Origin: Hoplostethus atlanticus | Taxonomy: Eukaryota; Chordata; Actinopteri; Trachichthyiformes; Trachichthyidae | NCBI GenBank assembly: GCA_034670405.1 | Contig: JAXDDX010000001.1 | Coordinates: 234,001-298,000 of the forward strand | Direction of reading: 5' to 3' | Length of the DNA: 64,000 nt | Shown here: positions 10,601 to 25,600 of the stretch, piece after piece | Layout of the letters: each line of letters opens with the position of its first letter | Numbering within the stretch: the first letter of the stretch is position 1 | The notes under the pieces: generated by a model | The model's input: the letters and a program-made list of their open reading frames with translations, nothing else | Told to the model about the DNA's origin: nothing | Database searches by the model: none | Position numbers and translations under genes: made by a program

Positions 10601-13600
10601 CCAGCATCCGAGTCACTATCATCGTTCCCATAATGATGCTGGCCATCAAGGAAGCCTGCTTCAGATATGTCTCCATACGTCAGGAAGACAGCCGCTCACG
10701 CTATCCCTAAACTCTACAGGTAACCTGCTAAGACAGGAGGTCTGAACCTGAACCTACTCATCACTCCCTGGGTGGAAAGACACAAAGTGCTGATTTTTAT
10801 TTTCCCCCTTTCAGGATATTTCACTTGATTCATTATTGGAAGAAGCCTAGAGGCAGCGGTTATTTACTGTTTCTCTAGAAGAAAGGTCTTCATAACACGA
10901 AGACTAAAAGCATGATGATAGATGTGTGTGAGCTGTATTTTTCAGAGTCTGTAAATTGTTTCTCACCCTCCTGGGGGTCCCTGATCCCAAGGTTGAGATG
11001 CAGTGGTGATATGACTTAGTGCTAATGTGTGTACCAGTAAAAGCCCTCTGCAGCAGTAAAAGGGACATCACAGACACCAATCGCTATTTTATGGCAAACT
11101 TCACCGGGGCCACCGTCGCAGTAAAATCCATCTGTTTCATGTCTTGAATACAAAGTGTGTGTTCATTTACTCTTTCTCCATCTTTTGCTGGTAATGTCAG
11201 AAGTGTAAGAATTCATGCATCATGTGTGTGTTTTCCTTGTCTGCCCTCAGTTTGGATCCTGAGCAAAAGGACCAGCTGATTGAAGTGATAGAGAAACTCC
11301 TCGCTGACAAAACCACGGTGGGTTTTTACGCTGTTTTACAGTGTTATCGTTGATCCAATAACCGTGGCAACATTCTCTCCTCCTCAGGTGAAATCAGTGA
11401 TGTTCACCTGCATCATCCTGGTCAGTCTGTGGTTCTGGTATTTTGTAGTTATTGCACATATATGCTGAAACAATGTTGAAATTTTATTTTTAATAGTTTA
11501 TCAACAGGGATATTCCAGCAACTGCACACAATAATACTTTTATGTCGTGGTATATTTAACTTGTTACAGCCTGGCACGTCAGGTTTAACTGGCAAGCTAA
11601 ATGTGGCATCAATAAAAGCCAATTTGGGATTCAGCCTTACTCTGAAATGAAATGTCCCAGAAGCAGATCAGGTTGTGCTAGAATCACCCCCTACAGGTTG
11701 AAGCATATGTGTTGTTTAAGTCTATATATGGTACACACATAGTATTTTGTGTATCCATTGATTGCGTGAGTTCTGTTTACCTCAGTAGAAAAGTTTGCCA
11801 AGCATCGCCTGCGGTACGTGGGACTAGAAAAGAGCCTCATCTGTTGTGTGTGTTTGCGTGCATGTGACTGAACGTGGACGTAGCTGGTGGCCGGAAGCGT
11901 CGTCATGGCTTTTGAGGAGGTGTGCCCCGAGCGGATCGACCTGATCCACAAGAACTACCGCAAGCTGTGTAACCTCCTGATCGACGTGGAGGAGTGGGGC
12001 CAGGTAGTCATCATCAACATGCTCACTCGCTACGCCAGGACCCAGTTCCTCAACCCCAACATCAACGTGAGTATCAACATTTGCGTATCCTGCCTGTCTG
12101 TCGATTATCAGTCCCCCTGCCTGCCCACCTGTTCGATATCCACCCCTTCACTCCCCATCGACCCCCCTCCTGCAGGAGTCGCTGCTAGAGGAGGGAAGTG
12201 GCGGGGAGAAGACCTTCTACGGCTCCGATGATGACGACGACGATGAGGACGAAGAGGACGAGGAGAAAGAGAAGAAAGCGGAGGCTGCTGTCATGGCCAA
12301 GAGGAAGCCGTATGTGATGGACCCGGACCACCGCCTGTTGCTGAGGAACACCAAGCCGCTGCTACAGAGCCGCAACGCAGCTGTGAGGACACACACACCT
12401 ATAACAACCTGTATATGTAGTATAACACGCCGCTACGCGTTAGCCCTCCTTTTTGATTGGGTTACTGTATTGATTGAGACCAGTAGGTTGGCGTAGTAGG
12501 GAGACCGTCCTTCAACCTGCAGGATCTGGGTTCAAGCCCTTGCATCCACAAGCATCTGCCCTGCTGAGGTGTTTTTGAGACACTGAGTACGTTTACGTGC
12601 ACACTAATAATTCGATCTTAACCCAATTAAGGCATCACTCTATTGAAACTGTCATGTAAACGCCTTTGTCTGATTATTTTAAGGTCATAATCGGAGTTAA
12701 CACACCCAGATTTCTGCTCCATCTTTCTATCTATTAGGACATGTAAACCTTAGTCAGATTTCTTTCGGCTTTTTCAAACAGTATAAAGCTAGCAACATGA
12801 CGCAGTGTGGTGGAGCGGCAAAGCATGTGCCTGTCAACGTGTCCTTGAGCAAGACGCTGAACCCCATGCTGTAGCTGCTGCAGAAGCCTCTGGTCACATG
12901 TACTGTATGTGTGTCTCAGAGGGACTTCAGCAGAAACTGGAGTGCTTTACAATCCTCTAAAAACACAGGGTTATTATAACGCTTGTTTCTCCAACATGAC
13001 TCATTGTCAGATCATTTCTTGCACCTTTCCGAAGGCTGAGCAGGGAACAGCTTTGAATCTGATCAGAGACCTCGTGAAAACAGGGCAAAACAACATTTGT
13101 TTTAGTTCACACATGCATCATCGACACACAAGAGGTGAAAATCTAACACATGCAACACCTTAATTGCAACTCAATGACGCATCGGTAACCGACTGTTGCT
13201 TTTGAAATGAATGAATTTCCATTGGGCCACAACGCTTTTAACACATTACAAGACCTGCTCACCATTTACCCCTCCCTCTCCTTTCTCGTCCCCCACCACA
13301 CACCACCCACACATACATACATACACACTCCAGGTGGTGATGGCGGTGGCCCAGCTGTACTTCCATCTTGCCCCTAAAGTGGAGATTGGGGTGATAGCCA
13401 AGGCCCTGGTGCGTCTCCTGAGGAGCCACAGGTGAGCTGCACTGAATCATCCATTTCAATTCATATTCTATAGATTTGGCAGCAGTGTAATCCGAAGTAT
13501 TCAGGCCAGAAAAGTCAGATGCCCCTCTTGGTTGTTGTTGAGAATCCAAGTGAGGTTGGAAATGATTGAGTTGGGTTTATAAACCTCCAAAACACATCTC

Positions 13601-16600
13601 AATTCAAAAGCATACCAAACAACTCAAGGTGAAAAGCAAAGGCACCACTGGATGTGGTAACAGAAAGTAAATGACCATGAAACTCAGCAAAATGCAGAAA
13701 TGACAAGGAGAGGGAAGTAAAATAAATTGCAATACCCCTGAAGCAGAAAGTGAAATAAATAGCGTGCAGTGAGAGTGTGATAAAAAAGCATAAACCAAAA
13801 GGACTGATGACTGCACAGCGCTGGCTTATTGGCTGTAAGTCCTGCAGACGTTCAGCTCCTTATTGAGTAGGTGTTGTTGTGGCTCTGGGTGTGCTGTAAT
13901 GAGATCATCAGTCAGCGCCAGAGACACGGCAGCATCCCTCTGAAGCACAATATAGTCACTGCCGGGTGAAAACCTCATAACTCCAATTTTGGTGATTTTC
14001 ATGTTTTAACTTAAATTGAAGGATTACATCTTCCTCTACGGGATGAGAAACTTTCCCTTTGGCGTATGAACACCTTTCAAAACCCATTGGCTGTTTTTCT
14101 TAGTTCCTGAAAAGTTCACTTTTGTCCTGGTCAGTTGGCGAAGGTGAATACCATGTAGCTGCAGCATCCTGGGTTTGAATCCAGCCTGGGACCCTTGTTG
14201 CATGTCATCCCTCTCTCTCTATACTATCAACTGACATTTTGGAGATACAGCAGCAGTCATATGTTTCACTATAGTGCTCATTATTCCTAAAGAGGCTTTG
14301 CAGTTGCGTCACAAATCTCCCAGCAACAACGTCTGGCGTCATCATGGACGTCTACTGGAGAATTGGCTGCGCACAAATAAAGTCTAAATATAACATATAA
14401 CAACCAGGCTGGAAAAAGAGAGACACCTGGAAAAGTGGCTGTAGATCAATTCAGTAATGTTCTCAGTAAAAGTGAACTGGCTGATAAGTAATTTGTTTCC
14501 AAAGTTAGATTACTGTGACTCAGTAAACTGTCTTGTCTTTAGCCCTAGTCTCTACTCCAAAACACTCAAACTGACAAACTGTTAGCTAGCTACCTAGCCA
14601 GCAGGCTAGTTTAGCAAAGCAACAGATGTTCATGTTAACATGCGACTACTGGCCACTGCTAACACTAGCTCCTACTAGATACGTTAGCTCGTGTGCTAAT
14701 CAGATGTGTTAACAACAAGACAGTGATGGTTAGCTAGCTAACAAGCTGACATTATCGAAACACAAAATCATTCAGCTGTTCACAAGCCATCGTTGCTGTA
14801 GACCTCCAATATGGCCGCCACCTGAAAGCCCTTTATTATTAGACAGAGAAGCTACGTGTTTGTTGAAAACCCCCGTCTCTCTATTTCTACCGCTCCTTCT
14901 CTGTCGTTCACCATCCATCTCTCCTCCTGTCTCTCCTTCCAGTGAAGTCCAGTACGTTGTTCTTCAGAACGTGGCGACGATGACCATCAAGAGAAGGGTG
15001 AGCTGCTGTTGCCATGACGATGTGCTGTAAAATGGTTCCTTGTGTGTCTGAAACGCTGAGCAGGGTCACCGAGGTTTTCTTGTCCCTGTCTGTGTGCTTA
15101 CAGGGGATGTTTGAACCCTACCTGAAGAGCTTCTACATCCGCTCCACCGACCCCACCCAGATCAAAGTCCTTAAGGTTCTATTCTATTCTATCTATTCTA
15201 TTCTACACCTTTATGACTAACCCAGTTCATCTCTTCCATCAGCTCACCACTGTGTATAGATGATGATTCCTGAAAATACTTTCCTCTCTCATTTTAACGT
15301 TGAATCTCAGGAGTGATATTAATTCCCTAAACCCCAAGGCATGGCAATGTTCTGGTATAGAGTATCTGTTGCCATTAAAGTTTTTAAACCCACTTAAAGT
15401 GACTAGATTTCTTGGGATAATTGGAGCAATGACTGATAACAAGATATCACTGGGCAAATGTGGTACATTAGATGTAGGTCACCACCAACACACAGCTTAG
15501 AGGGCTCGTTGGTCCTAAATGCCAATGAGATTTCTTTAAATGGCTTTAAAATACATTTCTACTCCATTTACATTTACAATACATTTCTCTTCTAAAATTG
15601 CGTTGTACTTGCACTTTTAGATTTGCACCTTTTTCGGTTTACAGCATTCAAAAAAAAGCGATGTTTTTTCTTTTGACAGCTGGAGGTCCTGACCAATCTG
15701 GCCAACGAGACAAACATTTCCACCATTCTAAGAGAGTTTCAGGTACAGTAAAACAGACTGGAATGGGCTTTGCTTTGAGAAGGGAGTCGAGGAGTCGATT
15801 GTTTTGGGGTCTGCTCTCCCCCATTGATAACAGGTGTGATAGTAATAACATAATAATAGTTATTGTGTCGTAGTAATAGCAAGAAATGACGTTCCTGGTC
15901 GTGGTCATTCTCCGTGCCCCGCGGTGGGCTCCCTTCACAGACTATTGTACTGAGTGAATCTTCTCTCTGGCAGACGTACATTAAAAGCATGGATAAAGAC
16001 TTTGTGGCCGCCACGATCCAAGCCATCGGCCGCTGCGCTACCAACATCGGAGAGGTGAGGGACACGTGTCTGAACGGCCTGGTCCAGCTGCTGTCCAACC
16101 GAGACGGTGAGTCCCGTGGGCCTGTGGGAGTATACACCAGGGATGCACTGACGCTGATATCGGCATCCGCTATCAGGCCGAGAGTTTGGTTGACTTCAGT
16201 TTATTCATCTGCACGTATAAATGATGAAACAGTTCAGTTCAGTTGATCAAAACACAGAAGTGAAGTGATCAAAACATACTGATAAAAGACAGAAAGAGGA
16301 ATAAAAGATAACAAATGTGAGCAGAGATAATAACCGCCAAGGGGAAAAAAAAACGCAAACCAAAACAAATTAAAAGATAAAATAGGATACATCAGAGAAT
16401 TTCCCCAGTGTTATAATGCAAGACTGGATTTCTCTCTTTTTATTCAGATTATATCTCAATCATTTGTAACCATTGACCCTGAATAAATGGTCCAAGTCTA
16501 TATATCAGTGAAAGTAATGGATTGAATTTCTACTTGGTATGGGCCAATGATTACAGTTTAGTACTCAGAATCAGAATTGGCAGTGAAAAAGTGGTTTCAG

Positions 16601-19600
16601 TGCCTTAAGTTAAAGAAGTAGGATGAATAAAAAACGATGAAAAGTCATTCACCATTCATTCATTCATTCATTCACCATTCATTCATTCATTCATTCATTC
16701 ATTCATTCATTCCAATGAGTGACTGTCTGACCTGTTTTGCAGAGCTGGTGGTGGCGGAGTCGGTGGTGGTTATTAAGAAGCTGCTGCAGATGCAGCCAGG
16801 AGAAGCACAGCGACATCATCAAGCACATGGCGAAACTCACCGACAACATCCAGGTGAGACTCTCGTGCAGAAGCCAGTTTTTAATGTCTTGTTGCAACAA
16901 AGGAAGCAATGATGAAAAAAAACAAGCTCCCTGGACCCAAATGAACCTCTGCTGGCTAAGAGCCCATCAGAGCATTTTCTCCTGTTTCTCCTTTCCTTTG
17001 TCTCAGCTGTCTCGATAAAGAAGAAATATTATGGGGAATAAACTGCCTCCTTGTAACAAAATAAATGAAGCAGTCAGTGAGATCCTGGTGTGAAGAAAAG
17101 TGCTTCATGAATTATGATTCTTACGATTCTTCTGATTATTATGTCAAGTGGTATAACATATTGTGTGATATACTATTATCATCATAACAATAGTTCAATC
17201 ACGAGAGGCTAGGTTTACACTTATAAACATTTATTAACAGCATGAGAAATGAGCATGAGCGTAGGTTTGGCGTAGACTCCAAGAGGTATCCAGCGATAAG
17301 GGTGAAGCTCCCTGGGGGCAGGAAGGAGACAGGAGGACCCCCCGGGCTGAAGATCTGACCCTTCTGGATGTCTGATGGAGCCGTGATGCTGGTGGTGGCG
17401 GGGGAGGAGGTGGTGCGTCAGTCCGGTGCAGTTTAGACAGCTGAAATGATAGAAACACGGAAGCAGCTGAGGGGATCCAAATAGAAGGAAATGGTGATTG
17501 GTTTCTGGACAGGGAGGAAGGGGAGGAGAAAGGAGTGTGGGCTACGGTGATTGGACGATGCAGAGCTGGGGGCGTGCTTGTACCTGCTGACAAAATATGA
17601 ATGAGGGAGGTATAGCCTTCCTGATTGAACTGACGCTGAGCTTCATTGGTGTTAATGTTAGTATGTTCATTGATATTATTTCAGCCTTTTATGAGAGTGT
17701 GTCCTTTATTCCCAGGTGAAAATCAAACTCGGTCCACATAACATTCTTGCTTCACCAATACGCGGTAAACGACATTTGGACTGAGTTGGTCTGACGAAGA
17801 CCAACCTGGTCCAAATAAAAATTGGTTGAGAAACAAGTTAAATCCTCATCCAGCACCAGTGGAAGAGGTGGATGTGCCTGTCGTCTGATTTGTCCTGTAT
17901 TCCCAGGTGCCCATGGCGCGGGCCAGTATCCTCTGGCTGATAGGGGAGTATTGTGAGCATGTACCCAAGATCGCCCCGGACGTCCTGAGGAAGATGTCCA
18001 AGTCGTTCACCAACGAAGAAGACATCGTCAAGCTCCAGATCATCAATTTGGCCGCCAAGCTCTATCTCACCAACTCCAAACAGGTCTGAACATCGTGTGT
18101 CTGTCTATCGTCTTTAAAACCAAGTAACACACACACACACACACACTCACACACACCATCCCCACACACAAAACACTACATGGCAACTCTACTCTGATTC
18201 TCCTCGTCTCCTCATCCCCCAAGTCTTCCATATTCCCTCTCCTTGGCAGACCAAACTGCTGACTCAGTATGTTCTCAACCTGGCCAAGTACGACCAGAAC
18301 TACGACATCCGCGACCGGGCGCGCTTCATCCGCCAGCTCATCGTGCCCACCGACAAGAGCGGAGCCCTCAGCAAGTACGCCAAGAAACTGTTCCTCGCCC
18401 TCAAGCCTGCGCCTGTCCTCGAGTCTCCGTTCAAAGGTACGGGAGTCCAAAGCTTCACGTTGGACATTTAAAAACAAGGTCTTTGGCTTGGTCTTATAAT
18501 CCTAAGATAATAATACAGATCGATCAGAGTTATCTACTTCCTTACCTCTTAGTCTCGTGTGCTCGGCGTGTTTGCAGATCGAGACCACTTCCAGTTGGGT
18601 TCGTTGTCCCATCTGCTGAATGCCAAGGCCGGGGGCTACCAGGAGCTGCCCGACTGGCCTGAAGCCGCCCCAGACCCCTCCGTGCGCAACGTGGAGGTGA
18701 AGGAGTCTGTGCGTGCAGTGGGAACAGTAACATTCAGAGACACGGGGGCCCCCTGGGGTCTCCGGGGGCCCCTAAAGGTGGAGGGGAGTGAGGGTAGCTT
18801 CTGCCCCAGGGCGGTGCTTCAGAGGGGGTGTGCAAAGTCACCAGGGCGTCACATCCAATATAACATTGACTCCAATATAACACTGACCCAGCCATCTTTC
18901 ATTCACTTACAACTCATCAGCTTCCTGCTCATCAGCGCATCCCTTTGGCCTCCATCTTTAATCCAAAGGGATGCTGCTTGACAACTCCCCCCTCCATGGA
19001 GGAGAATGGAGTCACAAAGGAGAAAAGGGGTTTATTGCCTTACCGGTGACAGCAAAGGATAGGCATCACCATGGAGACAGACGGCCTCTATCTGGACGCT
19101 CCTTGTTCACCAGACACTAGTCAGTCATATCTACCTCTTCGCCCTCTCTGCCGCACTTGCATCTGTTTGGCAGCAACTCCCCCGCCCCACCCAGATGACT
19201 TGAAACTGTTGTTTGAGCCAATAGCACATGAGAATAGAAAGGGGAGCAACAGGTTAACTCCCCTATTAACACCGATATACTCTCAGCAAGCCATACACCC
19301 CCTGTAGTCTCTGCTAGGTTTTGACCAATATGTTTTTGTGAAGCTCGATACCAAGCAGCAATACCAAGAAAATACCTTTAAATTTGATCATTTTTCTGAC
19401 CCAAAATTTCAAAGTATTTAGTGTTTCTCCCAGAATTTTATTCTTGGCAGGGCGGGAAAGCATCGGAAACAGAATTTAGACCATCACGGGACACTAAAAC
19501 TCTTCATTGAAACCCAGACTAACGATAGATTAGGCTTTTAAATGAAGGATCAATTTGCAAAACCCCTTATTGGAGAATTAAATGAGTGAATAAAAATGTG

Positions 19601-22600
19601 CAAAGAAAGGACAATTTCTGTTTTTATGTAGTTGTGGACAGAAAGCATCATATCAGAGGTGGATGACATTTTAACTGGCCAATAGCCGATATTTAATGAA
19701 AGCCCAATATCGTCCCAATATATCGATAAACCAACATATTGGTCTCACCCTAGTCTCTGTACCCCCCAGTGATAACACGTTACAATCTATTCAATCTACA
19801 GATGAGCAAGCATACTTCCTCTGCTGTTTGTATATCGTATATATTCTCCTGTAGTGCATCCCAAAACACCAACTCACCAAATCCCCTCCTCTTCTCCACC
19901 TCCATCATTCCATGTGCCATCGGTTCATAATCAATGATATGTTCTAAACGAAAGACATCAAATCAAAGCTTGAGTATCTCACCTCTCTCATCCAAATCAA
20001 GAGGAGCGACAAAAAGCACTTGATTTGCAGGAGTGACTTGACTCGGGGCTTGATTTCGCTGTCACGTTTGTTTTTGTTGTTTTCTCACTCACTGAACTTG
20101 TCATGTATTTGTGCTGCAGATCTCAAGACGAGGCCACATGTGCATTGTCATATACCTTGATTTAACACTAACATACGACTATATCCTCATTTACACTGGT
20201 GCAGCAGGAGGCCAGGTCTTGTTCAGTAGTGGTTCGTTTGGTCATAGTCAACATGAAGAAAACAACACAGTGGTACATTACACCCACTCACGGTGAATCC
20301 CCGGAGTGTTGCGGCTGGAAGCTGCAAGGGTTAGTGGGTATTCTGAAGCCTTGACGTCTCTGACAGCCTCTCTCTCTGCACGGCATGCGTCTCCGCAGCA
20401 AGAGGAGGTCATAACCACGGGCGAGGGGCGGATCGGCTTGCTAGGAGACTGGCGAGAGGTGCCCCCCCCCCCCCCCCCGCATGGGAGTGTGGTGGTTGTT
20501 TTGATGAGTGCTCTCTCTCTCTCTCTCTCTCGCTCTCTCTCTCTCTCTGGTTGTCATGATGTGTTTATTGATTTTGGTCAATAAACCTTTTACTATGAGA
20601 TGAATGAGCTAGATGAACTAGTAGGGACCTGAATCTCCAATGAGTGGCACCAGGAGTTGAAGTTCAATTTCCTTAACCGAGCTATTCTCGTTAATCAATT
20701 GAAACCGGGATTGCAGGTCTAGAACGAGAGTAAGCAGCTGATCCTGAATCTAAAAGGTGTTAGGTTCACATCAAGTGAAACTCAAATCGGCCAATGGGAT
20801 CAGAAAGCTGCTTAGTCAGTGGGCCAATGACGGGTACGGCTTCCTCGCCTGCACCTCATTGGTCTCGCGTGGAATTTGTGATGCTGTTTTTCTGAGCGCA
20901 TCACAAAAGTTGGCGTGTGATGCCGAGTGACATGCATGGTGTTGTGATCGGACGGCGCTCCCTCTCCTCCTCCGCCCGTTTCTCTCTCCGTTTCTGCTCA
21001 TTCTGTTCATTTGAATTCATTTCACGATATCATTTTTACCAGCATGACATCCCGCTTTGTTATTGGTGACGACGTTCACACTCAATGTGTTTTATTGTAT
21101 TGGATCGACAATTTAGTAAGTACTAAATGGTAATCCTCACTTTTATTTCCGCAGTATTCAAGTAGTTATATTGGCGTATGTATTGATTTCACTTAAAAAG
21201 ACATGACATTTCATTCCATTTGTTAACTTTAGTGAGTTACGTGCCAGATTATTGTGTTCGGCTGAATGGGGTTCAAGTATTTTGTTTCTCACACGTCTGC
21301 CGAAGTCCACCGTAGAAACCTTCCTGTGCTTTTATCTCTTTCCTCCCTTTTTCCTCATCTCACCTCCATCCCAATCTTTTTCTTTCTACGTCTGCCAGGT
21401 TATTACGCTGCTCGAAAGAGTCACAACGTTAACGAGTGTGAGTCAGTTAGTGGCAAAGAGCCCGCCTCCTTGAGCCTCAACCCCATGTAGTGCCAAAAAC
21501 CCAAGTGCTTTTTGACTCCCCCCCCGCCTAACGTAGTTGCTGTTCTGTGCTTAGCTCAGCCAAAGCTACCCGAAAACACAGCACCCTCTTCCTCGGTCTC
21601 TACCATTAAAGAAGTGGGTCTTTTTACAAGGATGGTTGGTCCTCCCACACATCGAGATGCATTAGGAACCTAAACGGGTCGGGAAATGACCACACCCACT
21701 GGCTGACTGCGCTGGTTGATGAGTAAGGTCTCAGAAACAGAGAGGCAGGTGGCTTCCTGTGTGGGAGGAGAGCCGCCACTCCTGAAAGACATCATTTCTC
21801 TTAATGGAACTGCTCCCTGTATTAAAAGAGAACCATATCTGCAACTGGTCATGAAGGTATCACCTGGTGCTGACATCTAGTTGCGGCCCAAATAAAAAAC
21901 ACCATCCAAGCATTAGTGCCTGTCGTACAGAGATGAACCGAATTCTTTCTCTGACTATAAGATCTAAACACAGATCTACAGACTTAATTTGGCTGCATCA
22001 CGCCCAGGCAGAGGCATTCATGGCCATGCTACCGTAATCTCTGCTTCTGTCTGAAGGTTTTTTTTTCGTCGAGGCAGCGGCGACGGCTGACCGCTTGAAC
22101 TCTGCTTCCTCTGCCAGGTGCCCGAATGGACCAAGTGCAGCAGCCGCGAGAAGAGGAAGGAGAAGAAGGTCGAGAAGCCGTTCTACTCGGACTCGGAGGG
22201 CGAGTCCGGGCCGACGGAGTCAGCTGACAGTGGTAACTCGAGGGGGCTGCTGGTTCTGTTGCCACGACGATTGGCACCACCACACCCAGAAACACTGTTT
22301 TATAAAATGAATTGTGTGTGTGTGTTAGAGAGAGGGAGATGGGGATAAAATAGGCACTCTACTGATTTGAAACTTGCTTGACACATCAAGAAATGACTTT
22401 AGACTCGACTTTGACTTGTATGTATCTATCACTGGATGTGCAGTATTTGTGTGTGTTTGTGTGTTGAGCTTGAGTGAATGTGTGCGGCCGGCTTGTACCT
22501 TCCTGTTTCCCAGTATAAACTGGTTGACCTCCTCACCCTCCGCCCCCCCCGCCCCCGGGCTTTCCCTCCCCAACTCCAGAGTCGGACTCTGCCAGCGGCT

Positions 22601-25600
22601 TGGAGAGCGGCCGCGGCAGCGGCAGCGAGGAGAGCCGGTTGGGATCGGAGAGCGAAGAGAGCGAGGAGGCCTCCGAGTCCGAGGAAGATGAGGAAGACGA
22701 GGAGGAGAAGGAGAAGAAGAAGAAGAAGAAAAAGACAGAATTGAAGAAGCCACCTCAGGAAAGTGAAAGGTAGCACATCTTATCTATCATGGTCTTGGTC
22801 TTGCTCTTTATGTGAAATGCACCTTACATGACCACATTGTTAGCACCAGTACCCCCAGTGGGAAACAAACCCTGAATCCCTGAGCCCCACACGACCCCAT
22901 TGACATCTTATCTTTGATTCAATTCAACAAAATGTCTTGAACTTTGAGCATGCTTGCTCGTCATATTGAAAGCGCCCCCATGCAGGTCCGCTGTGGTTCG
23001 ATGGACGTTTTCAGTAGAATCCATACAATCCATCCTACAATTCATTCCAGGATCTCGGGATCACCTTTGCTTTTCCTTCCCAGCGAGCAGAGCAGCGAAG
23101 AGGAGGAGAGGAAGAGCATCAGGAAGAGCAAACCGCAGAAGATCAACTCCGAGTCCGAATCTGACGAGGAGGAGGAGAGCGAGTCTGAGAGCAGCCAATC
23201 AGAGGGAGAGTCTGAGGACTCGGAGTCTGAGGCAGAGGTCAAAAAGAAGAAAAAGGTACCGATGTTGTGTTTCTCTTACTGATTGTGAGTTGTAATTGAA
23301 AATCTGCTAAAGTTGTGGATGTCACTTGGGTTTCCCGCTGAGACAGAGACCACCCCACGACCTGACATCTACAACTACATCCATTAACGTCAGTTTTCTA
23401 TTATCACTTCCCAGACAACCGTCTCAAAACCTCCCTCCAAGCCTGCCAAAAAAGAGAACAAGAAAGAGAAGGAAGGAAGGAAGGAAATGTCTCTACTTGA
23501 CCTTGATGATTGTAAGTTATTTCACCCCTGTATTATGTTACTGGACGAGAAAGCTTGTATAATGACTCTCACCTAACCGGTACTTTTCACCAAGCAAGCT
23601 GATTGGTCAACGACCTGTTCCAACCGTGTGATTATCCTCATGAAGCATGCTTGATTGGTTACCATGCCAACTCTTGTGGTGACCAGGGAGCCAGTTAGAT
23701 ATGTTTCTTTTGAATGAAGCTTTTCAATCAGTGCACATGCATTGTTGTTTACTGTGATCATGGTTACTTCAGTGACCCGTCTACAACACATTGATGCCCG
23801 TAATCATGGTAAAGAGCCGCCATTCGGGTATTATTACTATAATAGTGTTGTAGTAGTTAGTGAGGTTTAGTGAGGTTGTCCCCCAACTGGATTCGATCCC
23901 CAGTTGAAGTATCTTTGAGCAAGGTACTTATACCTGATACCTACCTGGTCCTGGGACGCTGCTACCTGGCTGACCCGTCCCCAGTCCAGAGGCAGAAAAG
24001 ACAATTTCTCCCTTGGGGGATGAATAAAAGAGTCGACATAGCAAATAAATTCCATTTTTGATAAGCACATAAGCGTGATTTACGGGAGTTGTTGGAGGTT
24101 GAAATGCATCTTTGCTGAAACTCTCTGATGCGTCAAGACTCGCACTCCCCTCTCCCCTCCTAGTTGAACCTACTCCGTCTCCTCAAGTCACGCCCGTCAA
24201 CGCCTTCCTGTCCAGCAGCCTTGTGACCGATCTGGAGGGCTTGTCTTTGACGGACACCGTTCTCTCCCCAGCAGTAAGTACCACTCACATCTCTTGTCCT
24301 GCTCATCTTGACTCTCTTGGACAAATCGTTGGAATTGATTCTAAAGGGGATGATACTTTGAGGCAAGGGATATGGGTATTAATTATTATGGAAAATGTTA
24401 ATGGGGCTAACATCGTAGGATCGTGTGACATAATCGCTCATTGTTTCCCAGCATTTGGCTCTCCAGGAAACTACCTTTTCATCCATAGACCACAGTGGTT
24501 GATGGAATCCAATTCATCAGCCACATTCACTATTTTACCAGTCAAACAAGATGATGGCGGCTGGTTACATGCCAAAGTGGCAGGTAGAAATTTAGCCCCA
24601 GTGAAAATGTATCAGCGTTTGGCTGGTGGCTAGTGTTAGCTTCACATCCTGTGCAGCATATGCAACAAAATGGCAGCAAAATTGCACATCTACATCTTCA
24701 CAGATTGTCGTGGCCGTGACATCGATGCACTGATACTGACAGAATCCTGTTTCTCCCTTCTGTTCTGTTCTTCCTCCATCCCTGTTCTCATTAACAGCAA
24801 AATCAAGTAAAAATAATGAACTCACTCCATCTGTGGATGGCCTAGCAGACACCTTTAGCTCTGTTTGCTTTCCGTTGCCGTTGCTTTACTTACTTATCTG
24901 AACAGGTAGTTGACGTCCGCCCTTCTTTGGAGATCCAATACCATCTTATGATTGTTTTTAGGGTAGGCTAGAACTAGAACTACACCTGCTGGTGGGATTT
25001 AGTGGGATGATGGCTTCCTCCCGTCCTCTCCCCCAGACCATTGCTCCATCCAGTGCACTGAAGAACTATGAGCTGCTGCACCGCATCACAGGGGAGGGTC
25101 TGTCAGTGGAGTACTGCTTCAGCCGACAGCCGTTCACCCCCGACCCTCACATGGTGGCGGTGCAGATCCAGTTCACCAACAGCGCCGCCACCGAGGCCAA
25201 GAACCTGCACACGGAGGACGCCAAGCTCCAGTCTGGGATGAGGGTCAAAGAGTTCCCGGAGATTGGTGAGTGAAGGGCTGGCAAAATAGTAGTTTATAGA
25301 TTTTTCAGTGTTTTGCAGAACCAATAATACGCCACATCGCCTGCAGTGGAAGCTCCCATAGATCAAGTGGCTGCGTTACGACCCAGGGATCAGGCCGTTT
25401 TATTGGTACATGTTTCAACCAAGGAGGTTTTATAGAAGATCAACACTCTTGTCTCATTTTTCCTGTGTGCTGACAGAGGTGCTGCCGGCAGGTGAGACGG
25501 CTACAGTCGTGATGGGCATCGATTTCTGTGATTCAACACAGGCGGCGAACTTCCAGCTGTGGTGAGACTGAGCTTGTTCTTGTTCTTACGGTGCGGAGAC

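Noticed and set aside
11388-11421. Small additional ap3b2 exon (AG before GTGAAATCAGTG, GT after CATCATCCTG)
   Set aside because: The neighbouring exons join directly into the conserved [12 protein letters not shown] without it, and no family member has this insert.
16130-16246. C-terminal extension of ap3b2 exon 12 frame
   Set aside because: It runs past a consensus donor (GACG/GTGAGT) and is intronic.
17234-17593. 119-codon minus-strand ORF in ap3b2 intron 13
   Set aside because: Pro/Ser low-complexity composition, no splice or start context and no recognised domain.
24112-24633. 173-codon ORF as a separate gene
   Set aside because: Its first part is ap3b2 exon 21; the rest is read-through into the intron beyond a good donor at 24274.
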